Positions 8,990 through 19,432 of a stretch of DNA of 64,000 nt are shown here, piece by piece. The notes under the pieces were generated by a model, which saw only the letters and a program-made list of their open reading frames with translations, ran no database searches and was not told the DNA's origin. Each line of letters opens with the position of its first letter. Position 1 is the stretch's first letter. The translations under genes and the position numbers were made by a program. Source of the stretch: Mesorhizobium sp. (GTDB taxonomy: Bacteria; Pseudomonadota; Alphaproteobacteria; Rhizobiales; Rhizobiaceae); contig SAJS01000001.1 in NCBI GenBank assembly GCA_004017535.1, positions 558,001 through 622,000 of the forward strand, read 5' to 3'.

Positions 8990-11731
8990 TTACAGTCTCG
9001 TCGCCAGCCCCTTCAGCCGGTAGAGCGCTTCCAGCGCCTCGCGTGGCGTCATCTCGTCGGGATTGATCGCGCCGAGCGCTTCGCCCAGCGCATCGCTCTT
9101 GACCGGCTTCGGCGCTTCGCGTTTCACCGCCACCGAAAACAGGGGCAAATCGTCGACCAGCCGGTTGGTTTTGCCCGAAACCTCGCCCTCTTCCAGCTGA
9201 TGCAGGACTTCCCTGGCCCGGGCGACGACCGCTTCCGGAAGGCCGGCCAGCCGCGCCACCTGCACGCCGTAGGAGCGGTCGGCGGCCCCTTTGCCGACCT
9301 CGTGCAGGAAGACGACGTCGCCTTCCCATTCCTTGACCCGCATGGTGACGTTGTGGAGCCGGGGGAGCTTGCCCGCCAGCGCCGTCATCTCGTGGAAATG
9401 CGTGGCGAAAATCGCCCGGCAGCGGTTCTTTTCGTGCAGGTATTCGACCGCCGCCCAGGCGATCGACAACCCGTCGAAAGTGGCCGTGCCGCGGCCGATC
9501 TCGTCCAGAATCACCAGCGCCCGCTCGCCCGCCTGGTTGAGGATCGCCGCCGTCTCGACCATCTCGACCATGAAGGTCGAGCGGCCGCGCGCGAGATCGT
9601 CCGAGGCGCCGACGCGCGAGAACAGGCGGTCGACGACGCCGATATGTGCGCTTTGCGCCGGCACGAAGGAGCCGGTCTGGGCCAGGATGGCGATCAGTGC
9701 GTTTTGCCTGAGGAATGTCGATTTGCCGCCCATATTGGGGCCGGTGAGCAGCCAGATGGCGCCAGCCTTGGCGCCGCCCTCGGGCGAGAGGTCGCAATCA
9801 TTGGCGACGAACGGCCCTTCGCCGGAACGCCTGAGCGCCTGCTCGACCACCGGGTGGCGCCCGCCGACAATCTCGAAAGCGAGGCCGGCATCGACTACCG
9901 GCCGGCACCAGCCCTCGCTTTCGGAAAGAAGCGCCAATGCCGCCGACACGTCCAGAGCGGCAAGCGCCTCGGCGCCGGCGCGGATGCTGTCCGCTTCACC
10001 CACCACTTCCGCCGTCAGCTGGTCGAAGGCGGCGAACTCGATGCTCAGCGCCCGGTCGGCGGCGTTGGCGATCTTCGATTCCAGCTCCGCCAGCTCCGTC
10101 GTGGTGAAGCGCATGGCATTGGCCATGGTCTGGCGATGGATGAAGCGCGCTTTGGCCGCGTCGCTGCCGGTCATGATCGCGTGATGGTTGGCCGTCACCT
10201 CGATGTAATAGCCGAGCACATTGTTGTGCCGGATCTTCAGCGAGCGGATGCCGGTTTCCTCGATGAGCGAGCGCTCCAGCCCGGCGATCACTTTTCGCGA
10301 TTCGTCGCGCAGCGCCCGCATCTCGTCGAGCTCGGCGTGATAGCCGGTGCGCACGAAACCGCCGTCGCGCTTGATCAGCGGCAGCTCGTCGTCGAGCGCT
10401 TCGCTCAGATGGCGAGCGAGCGCCTCGGGCAAGGCCTTGATCGCCGCCAGCGCTGAGGCGAGCTCAGCGGGAAGGGCGGTTGCCGCGAACAACTCGGCGA
10501 TCGCTCTCGCCGCCTCGAAGCCGGCCCGCAGCGCCCCCAGATCGCGCGGTCCGCCCCGGTTAAGCGCCAGCCTGGACAGTGCCCTCGGCATGTCGGCGAC
10601 GCTTTTGAGGCTCGCCCGCAAACCTTGGCAAAGCCGCGCCTCGGAGCGGAAAAAGGAGACCGAATCCAACCTTGCCGCGATCGCGGCCGGGTCGGTCAGC
10701 GGCGCCATCAGCCGATCGGCGAGCAATCTCGCCCCGCCGCCGGTCACGGTGCGGTCGATCGCCTTGAACAGCGAGCCGTCGCGGCTGCCGGAGAGCGTGC
10801 GCAAAAGTTCCAGATTGGCGCGCGTCGCCGGGTCGATGAACAGCGTCGAGCCCTGCTCCTCGCGCTCGGGCCGCGACAGCGGCGGGCGTTCGGCTTTTTG
10901 CGTCTTTTCGACATAGGCGATGGCGCCGGAAATCGCCGACAGCTCGGCGCGCGAGAAGGTGCCGAAACTGTCCGGCGTCGCGACCTCGAAGAAGCGCGCG
11001 ATGCGGCCCGTGGCCGAGGCCGAATCGAACAACGACGGCGGCTGCGGATTGGCGACCCGGCCAAGCACATCGAAGACCGGCCTGAGCTCCGGATCGTGGA
11101 AAACCGGCTCGGCGACGATCAATTCGCGCGGATCGACGCGAAAGATGTCGGCAAGCAGCCGCTCGGCGCTCGTCTCGGCGACGCGGAAGGCGCCGGTCGA
11201 AATGTCGATCCAGGCCAGGGCGAAGCTCGCCTGGCTGGCAGCGGCGCCGCCAGCCTTGACGCGGCCGAGCGCCATCAGGAAACTCGATTCCGAGGGCGCG
11301 AGCAGCTTGTCCTCGGTGATGGTGCCCGGCGTGACCAGCCGCACCACGTCGCGGCGCACCACCGATTTCGAGCCGCGTTTCTTGGCTTCGGCCGGATCCT
11401 CGATCTGCTCGCAGACGGCGACGCGAAAACCCTGCGCGATCAGCTTCTGCAGATAGTCGTCTGCCGCATGCACCGGCACGCCGCACATCGGAATGTCGTG
11501 GCCCTGGTGCTTGCCGCGCTTGGTCAGAACGATGCCGAGGGCCTGGCTCGCCTTCTCCGCGTCGTCGAAGAACAGCTCGTAGAAATCGCCCATGCGGTAG
11601 AACAAAAGCGAGTCAGGGTTCGCCGCCTTGATCTCGATATATTGCTCCATCATCGGCGTGACGCCGCCGGTGGCGGGCGCAGGCGTCGTCGTCTCCTGGG
11701 CGTCGTTGTCTGTCGGCATGTGGATGTTCAT
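8990..11731 (-). CDS. mutS: DNA mismatch repair protein MutS
   Basis: A 913-residue MutS with all domains. The N-terminal mismatch-recognition domain includes [15 protein letters not shown], containing the F-Y-E type mismatch-contact motif. It is followed by the connector, core and clamp, then the ATPase with Walker [11 protein letters not shown] near residue 662, Walker [11 protein letters not shown] and [10 protein letters not shown]. It recognises base mismatches and small loops and recruits MutL. The [10 protein letters not shown] start gives the expected length. In other Rhizobiales mutS is next to glnD; here the accessory block 2942-8989 lies between them. It is divergent from the malic enzyme gene. 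Confidence 0.97.
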   Translation of the reverse strand: MNIHMPTDNDAQETTTPAPATGGVTPMMEQYIEIKAANPDSLLFYRMGDFYELFFDDAEKASQALGIVLTKRGKHQGHDIPMCGVPVHAADDYLQKLIAQGFRVAVCEQIEDPAEAKKRGSKSVVRRDVVRLVTPGTITEDKLLAPSESSFLMALGRVKAGGAAASQASFALAWIDISTGAFRVAETSAERLLADIFRVDPRELIVAEPVFHDPELRPVFDVLGRVANPQPPSLFDSASATGRIARFFEVATPDSFGTFSRAELSAISGAIAYVEKTQKAERPPLSRPEREEQGSTLFIDPATRANLELLRTLSGSRDGSLFKAIDRTVTGGGARLLADRLMAPLTDPAAIAARLDSVSFFRSEARLCQGLRASLKSVADMPRALSRLALNRGGPRDLGALRAGFEAARAIAELFAATALPAELASALAAIKALPEALARHLSEALDDELPLIKRDGGFVRTGYHAELDEMRALRDESRKVIAGLERSLIEETGIRSLKIRHNNVLGYYIEVTANHHAIMTGSDAAKARFIHRQTMANAMRFTTTELAELESKIANAADRALSIEFAAFDQLTAEVVGEADSIRAGAEALAALDVSAALALLSESEGWCRPVVDAGLAFEIVGGRHPVVEQALRRSGEGPFVANDCDLSPEGGAKAGAIWLLTGPNMGGKSTFLRQNALIAILAQTGSFVPAQSAHIGVVDRLFSRVGASDDLARGRSTFMVEMVETAAILNQAGERALVILDEIGRGTATFDGLSIAWAAVEYLHEKNRCRAIFATHFHEMTALAGKLPRLHNVTMRVKEWEGDVVFLHEVGKGAADRSYGVQVARLAGLPEAVVARAREVLHQLEEGEVSGKTNRLVDDLPLFSVAVKREAPKPVKSDALGEALGAINPDEMTPREALEALYRLKGLATRL

Positions 11732-12086
11732 GCCCGGACGCTAGCAGAACTGGCAGCCCGGTTTAATGCCGTCGGCGCGAAAAGCAGGGGAAGACTGGGC
11801 GGTTGCGCCATCAGCAGGACAGGGTGCGCAAGGCATGTTGCCTCATGAGCTCGGCCGACATATGGATCGTCCGGACCCATGAGAACATGGTGGGGCGATG
11901 AAGCAGGACGGACGCGAGACGTTCGAGGAGATGGTCGGCCCCGCCGGCTCGCTCGGCCGCATTCGGCTTCTTGCCGCTAACCGAGCCAACTGAACCAGAA
12001 CAAAAATCAAGGCGTGGACGCGGATACGGCTGCCCTTCATCCTTCCGGCGCGCGGGCCGCTTTCGGGCCTTGATGGCGGCATCGAC
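11732..12086. other. Intergenic region without supported gene
   Basis: This 355-bp gap lies between mutS and the decayed glycosyltransferase. Open frames here are short, lack ribosome sites and resemble no family I know. No clear hairpin terminator or repeat was recognised. It should contain the mutS promoter, but no convincing -35/-10 pair stood out. Confidence 0.5.
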
Positions 12087-13082
12087 ATGCCTCTCCACAT
12101 CTTCAGTCACGATCCGCTGATCCTCTATGTACCTGTCGGCGGCAGGGCGCCCGCTCTACGCGCTCGCCGCCTTCTGCCGACGCCTTGCGCCACGGCGCGC
12201 TACCTTCCTTCTGATGCCGAACGGGACGCTGGAAAGGGCCTGCCGTCGTCGAGCAGATACGCAAGGATCTCGCCTGGTTCGCCAAGGTTTGCCCCAAGCA
12301 CGAGTTGATCTTTCTCTGCAACACAGAGGAAGAGCGACGCCTGATTGCAAGCGTTGGCGGCAATGCAATCTTCTCCAATCACAATCTGATGATCTCGGAA
12401 GACGTCTTCCGGCCGCTGCCGGAACTGCCGGTCGAGTATGATGCCGTCTACAACGGTCGCATCTCGCACACCAAGCGGCACCATCTCGCCTTCCAGATCG
12501 AAAGACTGGTCCATGTGACGTCCTCGATCGGCGAATTGCCGCCGGCCGGCGATTGCGCCTTCATCCGCCGCCTGCAGGCGCAATCGCCGCTTCACAGCAT
12601 CGCCAATCCGCTCGTTGATGGCTTGCCTGGCCGGCTGACCTCCGCCGAGGTCAACCGCGTCTACAATCAGGCTGCGGTCGGGCTCTGCCTGTCGGCGGTG
12701 GAAGGGGCGATGTATTCAAGCATGGAGTATCTGCTGGCCGGGTTGCCGATCGTCTCGACACCGAGCGTCGGCGGCCGCGACGTCTATTTCGATCCAGACT
12801 ACTGCATTATCGCCGAGCCGGAGCCGGCCGCGATCCGCCGCGCGGTCGAGCGACTTCGCGACCGCGCCATACCGCGGGAGGAGATTCGCGGCCGCACGCT
12901 TGAAAGGGTAAGACGGAACGGTTGTAACTGATGGCGTATCTCTCGGCACTTAAGCGACGCATGGGAAGCGATGATCCGCCCTTCTCGGAATGGCCGTTCG
13001 CCGGCACCTCTGGGCTGACGCGCTGGGCCCCGGTGCGCGAGCACCTGCGCGAGATTGCCGCGATCTCATCGGGCAATATTTG
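12087..13082 (+). pseudogene. Family 1-like glycosyltransferase, frameshifted remnant
   Basis: The coding signal moves through three frames. It starts MPLHIFSHDPLILYVPVGG at 12087, continues in the +1 frame as LYALAAFCRRLAPRRATFLL, then from about 12235 as PAVVEQIRKDLAWFAKVCPK. The longest intact piece (to 12931) carries the acceptor and donor part of a GT-B glycosyltransferase with SAVEGAMYSSMEYLLAGLPIV. A last piece (12961-13082, ending EIAAISSGNI) is again in another frame. The first two breaks can each be repaired by removing one base from short G or A runs, so sequencing error is possible; the third cannot be repaired so simply. A decayed or misassembled gene is the best call. Confidence 0.7.
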
Positions 13083-13220
13083 ACTGTCGCCGTTACCGCG
13101 GAGGACCGCCGTCGCTTGATGGCTTGGCGGTTTACAGCGGCCGAGTATGGCCTTAAGCGGTAGTTCAAAAGAATGCGCTCGCCTCAAGAGCGCGAATTGG
13201 TGAGGAAAACGTCAGGCGTC

Positions 13221-15500
13221 ATGGCTAGGAAAACCGAAAGCAGCGGCCCCTCCGTCAGTCCCGAAGAGGCGCTGGAATTCCACGCCATGGGGCGGCCCGG
13301 CAAGCTGGAGATCGTCGCCACCAAGCCGATGGCGACGCAGCGCGATCTGAGCCTCGCCTATTCGCCGGGCGTCGCCGTTCCCGTGCGCGCCATCGCCGAG
13401 GATCCGAGCCGCGCCTTCGACTACACGACGCGCGGCAACATGGTCGCCGTCATCTCGAACGGCACCGCCATCCTCGGACTCGGCAATCTCGGCGCTCTGG
13501 CCTCCAAGCCGGTGATGGAAGGCAAGTCCGTGCTGTTCAAGCGCTTCGCCGATGTCGATTCCGTCGACCTTGAAGTCGATACCGAGGATGCAGACGAATT
13601 CGTCAACTGCGTGCGCTTCCTCGGGCCTTCCTTCGGCGGCATCAATCTCGAGGACATCAAGGCGCCGGAATGCTTCATCATCGAGCAGCGCCTGCGCGAG
13701 CTGATGGACATTCCCGTCTTCCATGACGACCAGCACGGCACGGCAATCATCTCGTCCGCCGGGCTGATCAACGCGCTGGAGATCACCGGCCGCGACATGA
13801 AGACCACCAGGATGGTCTGCAATGGCGCGGGCGCGGCCGGCATCGCCTGTATCGAACTGATGAAGGCGATGGGCTTTTCGCCGGAAAACATCATTCTGTG
13901 CGACACCAAGGGCGTGGTCTTCCAGGGCCGCACCGAAGGCATGAACCAGTGGAAGTCGGCGCATGCTGTCAAGACCGAGGCGCGCAGCCTTGCCGAGGCG
14001 CTGGACGGCGCCGACGTTTTCCTCGGCCTGTCCGCCAAGGGCGCGCTAACACCTGCCATGGTGCAGTCGATGGCAAAGAACCCGATCATCTTCGCCATGG
14101 CCAACCCCGATCCGGAGATCACGCCGGAGGAAGTGGCCGAGATCCGCACCGACGCCATCATGGCCACGGGCCGCTCGGACTACCCCAATCAGGTCAATAA
14201 CGTTCTGGGCTTCCCCTATATTTTCCGTGGCGCGCTGGATGTGCGCGCCACCACCATCAATGACGCGATGAAGATCGCGGCGGCCCGCGCGCTGGCCGAG
14301 CTGGCGCGCCAGGACGTGCCGGACGATGTCGCCGCCGCCTATCAGGGCAACCGGCCGAAATTCGGTCCCAACTACATCATTCCGGTGCCGTTCGATCCGC
14401 GCCTGATCTCGGCGATCCCGCTGGCGGTGGCCAAGGCCGCGATGGAATCGGGCGTCGCCCGCAAGCCGATTCTCGACCTCGACCGCTATGCGCAGGAACT
14501 GTCCGCCCGCCGCGACCCGATCGCTTCGACCCTGCAGCGCATCTACGACCGCGTGCGTCGCCAGCCCAAGCGCATCGTCTTCGCCGAGGGCGAGGAGGAG
14601 CAGGTGATGCGCGCCGCCGTCTCCTATGTGAACCAGAAGCTCGGTACTGCGATCCTGCTCGGCCGCGACGACGTCATCAAGGACAATGCCAGGAATGCCG
14701 GCATCGATCTTAACAAGCAGGGCCTCGAGATCATCAACGCCAGGCTGTCGCGCCGCAACGGTATCTACACCGACTATCTCTACGAGCGCATGCAGCGGAA
14801 AGGCTTCCTGTTCCGCGACTGCCAGCGGCTGATCAACAACGACCGCAACCATTTCGCCGCCTGCATGGTGGCGCTGGGCGACGCCGACGGCATAGTCACT
14901 GGCGTCACCCGCAACTATTCGACGGCACTCGACGACGTGCGCCGCATCATCGACGCCAAGCCCGGCCATCGCGTCATCGGCGTGTCGATCGTGCTCGCGC
15001 GAGGCCGTACCGTTCTTGTCGCCGATACCGCGGTGCACGACATGCCGAACGCCGAGCAGATCGCCGACATCGCCGAGGAGGCCGCCGGTTTCGCCCGCCG
15101 CATGGGCTACGAGCCCAGGATTGCCATGCTCGCCTATTCCACCTTCGGCCATCCGCAGGGCGAGCGCTCCGAACGCGTGCAGGAGGCGGTGCGCATCCTC
15201 GACAAGCGCCGTGTCGACTTCGAGTATGATGGCGAGATGGCGGCCGACGTGGCGCTGAACCCGCGCGCCATGGCGCAATATCCGTTCATCCGGCTGACCG
15301 GCCCGGCCAATGTGCTGATCATGCCGGCCTTCCACTCGGCCTCGATCTCGACCAAGATGCTGCAGGAGCTCGGCGGCTCCACCGTCATCGGCCCGCTGCT
15401 GGTCGGCTTGAACAAGCCGGTGCAGATCGTGTCGCTCAATGCCAAGGACTCAGACATCGTCAACATGGCGGCGATCGCGGCTTATACCGCCGGGAACTGA
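13221..15500 (+). CDS. maeB: Malic enzyme with C-terminal phosphotransacetylase-like domain
   Basis: About 759 residues. The N-terminal 430 form the malic enzyme (LAYSPGVAVPV, GNLGALASKPVMEGK, FHDDQHGTAI, NGAGAAGIAC), which decarboxylates malate to pyruvate with NAD(P). The C-terminal 330 are phosphotransacetylase-like (IVFAEGEEEQVMRAA, DGIVTGVTRNY) and are thought to be regulatory rather than catalytic in such chimeras. Rhizobia have NAD (Dme) and NADP (Tme) versions of this form; cofactor choice is not read from sequence here. The frame is open from 13173; ATG 13221 (MARKTESS) is chosen because upstream residues look unconserved, though its ribosome site is weak and GTG 13200 is an alternative. 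Confidence 0.93.
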   Translation: MARKTESSGPSVSPEEALEFHAMGRPGKLEIVATKPMATQRDLSLAYSPGVAVPVRAIAEDPSRAFDYTTRGNMVAVISNGTAILGLGNLGALASKPVMEGKSVLFKRFADVDSVDLEVDTEDADEFVNCVRFLGPSFGGINLEDIKAPECFIIEQRLRELMDIPVFHDDQHGTAIISSAGLINALEITGRDMKTTRMVCNGAGAAGIACIELMKAMGFSPENIILCDTKGVVFQGRTEGMNQWKSAHAVKTEARSLAEALDGADVFLGLSAKGALTPAMVQSMAKNPIIFAMANPDPEITPEEVAEIRTDAIMATGRSDYPNQVNNVLGFPYIFRGALDVRATTINDAMKIAAARALAELARQDVPDDVAAAYQGNRPKFGPNYIIPVPFDPRLISAIPLAVAKAAMESGVARKPILDLDRYAQELSARRDPIASTLQRIYDRVRRQPKRIVFAEGEEEQVMRAAVSYVNQKLGTAILLGRDDVIKDNARNAGIDLNKQGLEIINARLSRRNGIYTDYLYERMQRKGFLFRDCQRLINNDRNHFAACMVALGDADGIVTGVTRNYSTALDDVRRIIDAKPGHRVIGVSIVLARGRTVLVADTAVHDMPNAEQIADIAEEAAGFARRMGYEPRIAMLAYSTFGHPQGERSERVQEAVRILDKRRVDFEYDGEMAADVALNPRAMAQYPFIRLTGPANVLIMPAFHSASISTKMLQELGGSTVIGPLLVGLNKPVQIVSLNAKDSDIVNMAAIAAYTAGN

Positions 15501-15541
15501 GACTCGGCCGGCGAACCGGCTTTCGCAAACTCTGAAAAGCA

Positions 15542-15570
15542 AAAGGCCCGCGGCGTCGCCGCGGGCCTTT
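15542..15570. terminator. Bidirectional intrinsic terminator between maeB and porin genes
   Basis: A perfect 13-bp stem, AAAGGCCCGCGGC and its complement, closes a GTC loop. It is preceded by A residues and followed by CCTTT, so U-rich tails exist in both directions. It lies 42 bp after the malic enzyme stop and 22 bp from the porin stop, and can end both convergent transcripts. Confidence 0.9.
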
Positions 15571-15591
15571 CCTTTAAATTGTTAGGCTCGA

Positions 15592-16767
15592 TCAGAAATT
15601 GCGCTGGAAGCGGAGAATGCCACCGAGGCTACTCTTCTTGTTGGCCTTGGTCCAATTGTTGAAGTCAGCGTCGTCGAATTTTCCAGCATTGAGATAATCG
15701 ACTTCAGCCGTGACCGTAAAACCAGGTACAACGGTGTAGGCGACATTAGCGGCGACGGCGAGGTTCTTCCACTCATCATAGGAAATCTGGGCGTTGAACG
15801 CGGTCTTGTCGTTGAACTTGTAGGTGCCGCCGCCCCAGATTGCCCAGTTGCCGCCCCACTGCTTGTAGAAGCCGCGACCGCTGGCATCGATGACGTTGCT
15901 CGCATTGTCATTGAGGTTGTCGTCGGTGCCGTAGCCGCCCATGACGAACAGCGTCAGTTCCTTGCTGACATTGACGTCCAGGCGAACCTTGCCGGCCACT
16001 TCCTCGTAGTTGCTGTCATACGCGACAACGCCCGTGACCGCACCCCAATCACCCTTGTACTTCAAGCCGCCGACGACATGCGGAACATAGCTGTCGATGG
16101 TGCCAACCTTGCCGGCACCTTCTTCGAGAGAGATCAAGCCCGAGAAGCCGCTGCCCGCGTCGAAGTAATACTGGACGACGTTGCTCTCCTGCCCGCCGTA
16201 AGGAACCAACGTGTCCTGGATAACGTTGCCAGCATAGCCGATGAACGTGTCGAAAGCGGTGTCATCCTTACCTACGCGGAGGCCGCCGAGCTGAATCCAA
16301 GCGAAACGCAGCGAGAGTGACTTGTTGCGCCCCTGCCAATCGTCCCTACTGGAATTGGAGGCATCTTGATTAAGAAAGTCACCGCTGCTGTTGCCGTAGT
16401 TGAAGCGGGTCTCGGTGTAGGTCTTGAGGGTACCCAGCTCTGTCTCCTGACCGGTCCAGGTCTTCAGGGTGAAGCGGGTGTTCTTGTAGTAAGTCGAATG
16501 GGTGCCGTCGCCCTGATGGTCCGGGACATGGTTGACACCGTCGAATGACCCTGCATCGCCGACGCCTATGTCGTAACGGACATAGCCGCCGATGCGCAGG
16601 CAGGTCTCGGTGCCGGGGATGTAGAAGTAACCCGCGCCATAGACGTCGCAGATCTTGACGTATTCGGCCGGTTCCGGCTCGGCGACGGTCACCGCGTCGG
16701 CGGCGCGGGCGCCCGAAACTGCGATCAGGGCCGCAGCGGAGCCGAGAAGAAGGCTCTTGATGTTCAT
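15592..16767 (-). CDS. Outer-membrane porin, rhizobial RopA/Omp2b-like
   Basis: The 391-residue precursor has a signal peptide (MNIKSLLLGSAAALIAVSGA then RAADA) and the family N-terminus YVKICDVYGAGYFYIPGTET followed by CLRIGGYVRYDI. It contains two Cys in the mature N-terminal segment, repeated amphipathic beta strands and a terminal Phe (LRFQRNF), the outer-membrane insertion signal. It forms a general diffusion porin. It stands alone; a long AT-rich upstream region suggests a strong promoter, and it ends at the shared terminator with maeB. Confidence 0.94.
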   Translation of the reverse strand: MNIKSLLLGSAAALIAVSGARAADAVTVAEPEPAEYVKICDVYGAGYFYIPGTETCLRIGGYVRYDIGVGDAGSFDGVNHVPDHQGDGTHSTYYKNTRFTLKTWTGQETELGTLKTYTETRFNYGNSSGDFLNQDASNSSRDDWQGRNKSLSLRFAWIQLGGLRVGKDDTAFDTFIGYAGNVIQDTLVPYGGQESNVVQYYFDAGSGFSGLISLEEGAGKVGTIDSYVPHVVGGLKYKGDWGAVTGVVAYDSNYEEVAGKVRLDVNVSKELTLFVMGGYGTDDNLNDNASNVIDASGRGFYKQWGGNWAIWGGGTYKFNDKTAFNAQISYDEWKNLAVAANVAYTVVPGFTVTAEVDYLNAGKFDDADFNNWTKANKKSSLGGILRFQRNF

Positions 16768-17137
16768 TTTCTTGAATCTCCAGTCAAAGGTTCAAGACAG
16801 GCCTGACATGCCGTTCGGCTTTTGCCACCCCTGTCCCCATCGTTGAAAAAGTGCGCGCACCGGCGCCGCTTCTTCGCTCTGGACATGGCCCAATCGGTGG
16901 TCGCGCACAACAGAGATTGTGTCGGAAAGGCGGCTTTTTGAATCTTATAAAGGTCTTGTTGCCCAAATATCACGTCATATATTTGTAAAATTGGCACAAA
17001 CTGAACAATTTATACAATCGAACACCAATGAATCCCGGTAATGTTCCAAATGTGCCAATTATTACAGTTATATGACACTTGATTATCCGGCTAAACTATG
17101 CCGCGCGGTTGCGCGGACACCGTATCGCCGAGCCAGA
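16768..17137. other. AT-rich intergenic region upstream of porin
   Basis: The stretch from about 16920 to 17095 is markedly richer in A and T than the surrounding sequence, with runs such as TATATTTGTAAAATTGG and TTATTACAGTTATATGACAC. It is the promoter region of the minus-strand porin gene. Several near-consensus -10 hexamers occur (TATAAG, TACAAA on the minus strand), and a single promoter cannot be chosen. No small gene or terminator was recognised. The leader of about 150 bp next to the start is GC-rich and could be an untranslated region. Confidence 0.5.
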
Positions 17138-17836
17138 TCAGGACACGGTGCGCGCGGCGCGGACCACGTCCGCGACCATGTCTTCCCTCAACATCTCGAT
17201 AGGGACGCGGCCGACAAGCTCGGGAGCGGGGCGGGTCAGCCAGAACCAGGCAAGCCTCGGATTGGCGATCGCCGACAGCACATCGCTCATTCCGAGGACC
17301 GGCCTGCCGTCGACGAACTGGGCCAGTGGGAAGACATGTTTGCGGCCGCCCTTGCGCAACGCGACGACCTCGCCGCGCCTTTGCCAGCGGTGCAGGGTCG
17401 AGCGTGGGATGCGCAGCTTCTCTTCCAGATAGGTCGAACCGGCGACTTCGCCCGCCCAATCCTCAAGCAGCATCGATTGAAGACCGGCCGCGCGTTCCGC
17501 GATATTTTGAAGCCTTACCGTCTCAGGCGGCACGCGGCTGGAAGCCTGATCGGATACCGTCGGACCTCCGGTTGCGATTTTCTCCGCTGCCATGCGGAAG
17601 AACTCGGAGATGAGCGCGGTCCAATCGCCCTTGAAGGAATCGATTGCATGGCGCTGCGCCGGCGGCAGGAAGGGGAGGGCGGCCGCCACGCTGCCGGCGA
17701 GCGCGCTGGCAGAAACCAGGGCCTGCGCGTCCAGCAGGACACCGTGCTGCACCAATGTCTGCTGCACGGCTTCGGTCACTAGGCCTGCCAAGGTCTCTTG
17801 CGAAATCCCCTCGGGCGGGGTCTGAAGTCTGGTCAT
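17138..17836 (-). CDS. Xre/MbcA/ParS-like DNA-binding protein, orphan antitoxin candidate
   Basis: About 232 residues from ATG 17836. A central region (YLEEKLRIPRSTLHRWQRRG) looks like a helix-turn-helix. The C-terminus, NPRLAWFWLTRPAPELVGRV followed by PIEMLREDMVADVVRAA, resembles the DUF2384/MbcA-ParS toxin-binding domain, whose pattern is W..NP.L....P.ELL. In known systems this domain neutralises a RES-domain toxin. No RES gene or other toxin candidate flanks it. The frame stays open to 17920 through non-ATG starts, and no good ribosome site decides the start. It could be a stand-alone regulator instead. Confidence 0.55.
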   Translation of the reverse strand: MTRLQTPPEGISQETLAGLVTEAVQQTLVQHGVLLDAQALVSASALAGSVAAALPFLPPAQRHAIDSFKGDWTALISEFFRMAAEKIATGGPTVSDQASSRVPPETVRLQNIAERAAGLQSMLLEDWAGEVAGSTYLEEKLRIPRSTLHRWQRRGEVVALRKGGRKHVFPLAQFVDGRPVLGMSDVLSAIANPRLAWFWLTRPAPELVGRVPIEMLREDMVADVVRAARTVS

Positions 17837-18118
17837 GCGTTCGTCTTGTGGCCCGCGCTCCTCCCAAGGCGCCGCCGGCTGCTGAAATTCTAGCGCGGAA
17901 AGCACAGATTGCGGCGGCAATGGACGCCGCGGCCCGGCAGGTTGCTGGCTTGCATCTTCACACCCCTGGTCTGGCGTGCCGAATGTCAGTCGCGGAACGC
18001 CCTATCTTTGCGTGTAGGAGCGCTCTGTGACAGGGGCGCGACAGACAGGCCGGTTCCGAGCCTGCCCGCGATGACGCAACGGTACGGCGTCCTTATGCAA
18101 TTTGCCTCGCTGGGCCGT

Positions 18119-19111
18119 TTAGAGCAGCCCTGCCTGCTCGGCCTCTCGACGCAGGTTCTGGCGCGGGCGCGGGCCGATCTGCTGGATCACCAAGCCGGCG
18201 GCCAGCGAGCCGAGGTCGCCGCAATCCTTGAGGCTGCGTCCGGTCGTGTAGCCGTAAAGGAAGCCGGCGGCATAGAGGTCGCCGGCGCCGGTCGTGTCGA
18301 CCAGTTCCTTGATCCTTGTCGCCTGGATGGTGACGGTCTCGTCGCCGCGCACGATCACCGAACCTTTTTCGGAACGGGTGACGGCAGCTATCTTGCAGTC
18401 CTTGCGGATGGCGTCGAGCGCCTCCTCGAAGGAAGCGGTCTGGTAAAGCGACTTGATCTCGTGGCTGTTGGCAAAGACGATGTCCACGGTGCCGGAGCGC
18501 ATCAGCTCGAGGAACTCGTCGCGGTAGCGGTCGACGCAAAAGGAATCCGACAGCGTCATCGACACTTCGCGGCCCGCGGCGTGCGCCAGCTTGGCCGTCT
18601 GGCGGATGGCCTCCTTGGCGCGCGGCGGATCCCACAGATAGCCCTCGAAATAGGTTACCTTGGCGCCGGACGCCTTGTCGGCCTCGACATCCTCGGGCCC
18701 AAGCTCGATGCAGGCGCCGAGATAGGTGTTCATCGAACGCTCGCCGTCGGGCGTGACGAAGATCATCGAGCGCGCCGTCGGCGGTTCGCCCGCGAGCGGC
18801 CTGGTGTCGAAGGCCACGCCCTGGGCGTGGATGTCGTGCGTGTAGATTTCGCCCAGCGCGTCGTTCGACACCTTGCCGAAGAAGGCGGCCCGTCCGCCGA
18901 GGCTGGCGACGCCGGCCGCCGTGTTGCCGGCGCTGCCGCCGGAAGCTTCGATCGCCGGTCCCATGCGGCTGTAGAGCAATTCGGCGCGCCTGGCGTCGAT
19001 GAGGTTCATCGCCCCCTTGATGATGCCGTTCGTCTCGAGAAAAGCCTCGTCGCACTGCGCGATGATGTCGACAATGGCATTGCCGATGCAAAGCACGTCA
19101 TATTCCGGCAT
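18119..19111 (-). CDS. PfkB-family carbohydrate/adenosine kinase
   Basis: The 330-residue protein has the PfkB signatures: an N-terminal MPEYDVLCIGNAIVDIIAQC, the substrate-site GGSAGNTAAGVASLGG and the catalytic motif DTTGAGDLYAAGFLYGY, whose Asp is the base and whose glycines form the anion hole. It resembles proteins annotated as adenosine kinase in alphaproteobacteria, but ribokinase-like sugar kinases are close relatives and the substrate is not certain. Start ATG 19111 is supported by GGAG seven nt upstream; upstream codons to 19219 are not conserved-looking. It is a single gene divergent from the DMT permease. Confidence 0.88.
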   Translation of the reverse strand: MPEYDVLCIGNAIVDIIAQCDEAFLETNGIIKGAMNLIDARRAELLYSRMGPAIEASGGSAGNTAAGVASLGGRAAFFGKVSNDALGEIYTHDIHAQGVAFDTRPLAGEPPTARSMIFVTPDGERSMNTYLGACIELGPEDVEADKASGAKVTYFEGYLWDPPRAKEAIRQTAKLAHAAGREVSMTLSDSFCVDRYRDEFLELMRSGTVDIVFANSHEIKSLYQTASFEEALDAIRKDCKIAAVTRSEKGSVIVRGDETVTIQATRIKELVDTTGAGDLYAAGFLYGYTTGRSLKDCGDLGSLAAGLVIQQIGPRPRQNLRREAEQAGLL

Positions 19112-19272
19112 CAAAATCTCCGCCAAGAACCCACCCCGGCTATCTGGCATGCCGGCCGGGCGCGGGTCTAGCGAGTTGCCGCTGCTTTGCCTACCCCGAA
19201 AATCGCCGTCGCCTTCCATGGTACCGGCTGCGGCGCCGATTGTTCGCCGGCTGCGGCAGCGCTCGCATCGAA

Positions 19273-19348
19273 CTAGCCCATATCGACCACGGCCTTCGCC
19301 GTTATGGTTTCACGGCGATCGAAACATTTCCGCGTCGCCATGGGCTAG
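19273..19348. repeat. Nested inverted repeat in the 19112-19432 intergenic region
   Basis: Outer arms CTAGCCCAT (19273-19281) and ATGGGCTAG (19340-19348) enclose inner arms CGCCGT (19297-19302) and ACGGCG (19312-19317). The structure lies between the divergent PfkB kinase and DMT permease genes. It could be a small palindromic intergenic repeat or part of the regulatory region. The rest of this roughly 320-bp gap holds nothing else I can support. Confidence 0.5.
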
Positions 19349-19432
19349 AGCACTCCAGGAGAGGTGCGCGGCGGATTCCGTCCGGAAATGCGTAAATCAA
19401 AGTAGATCGTTCCCGCAACGGAAGGCGCAGAC

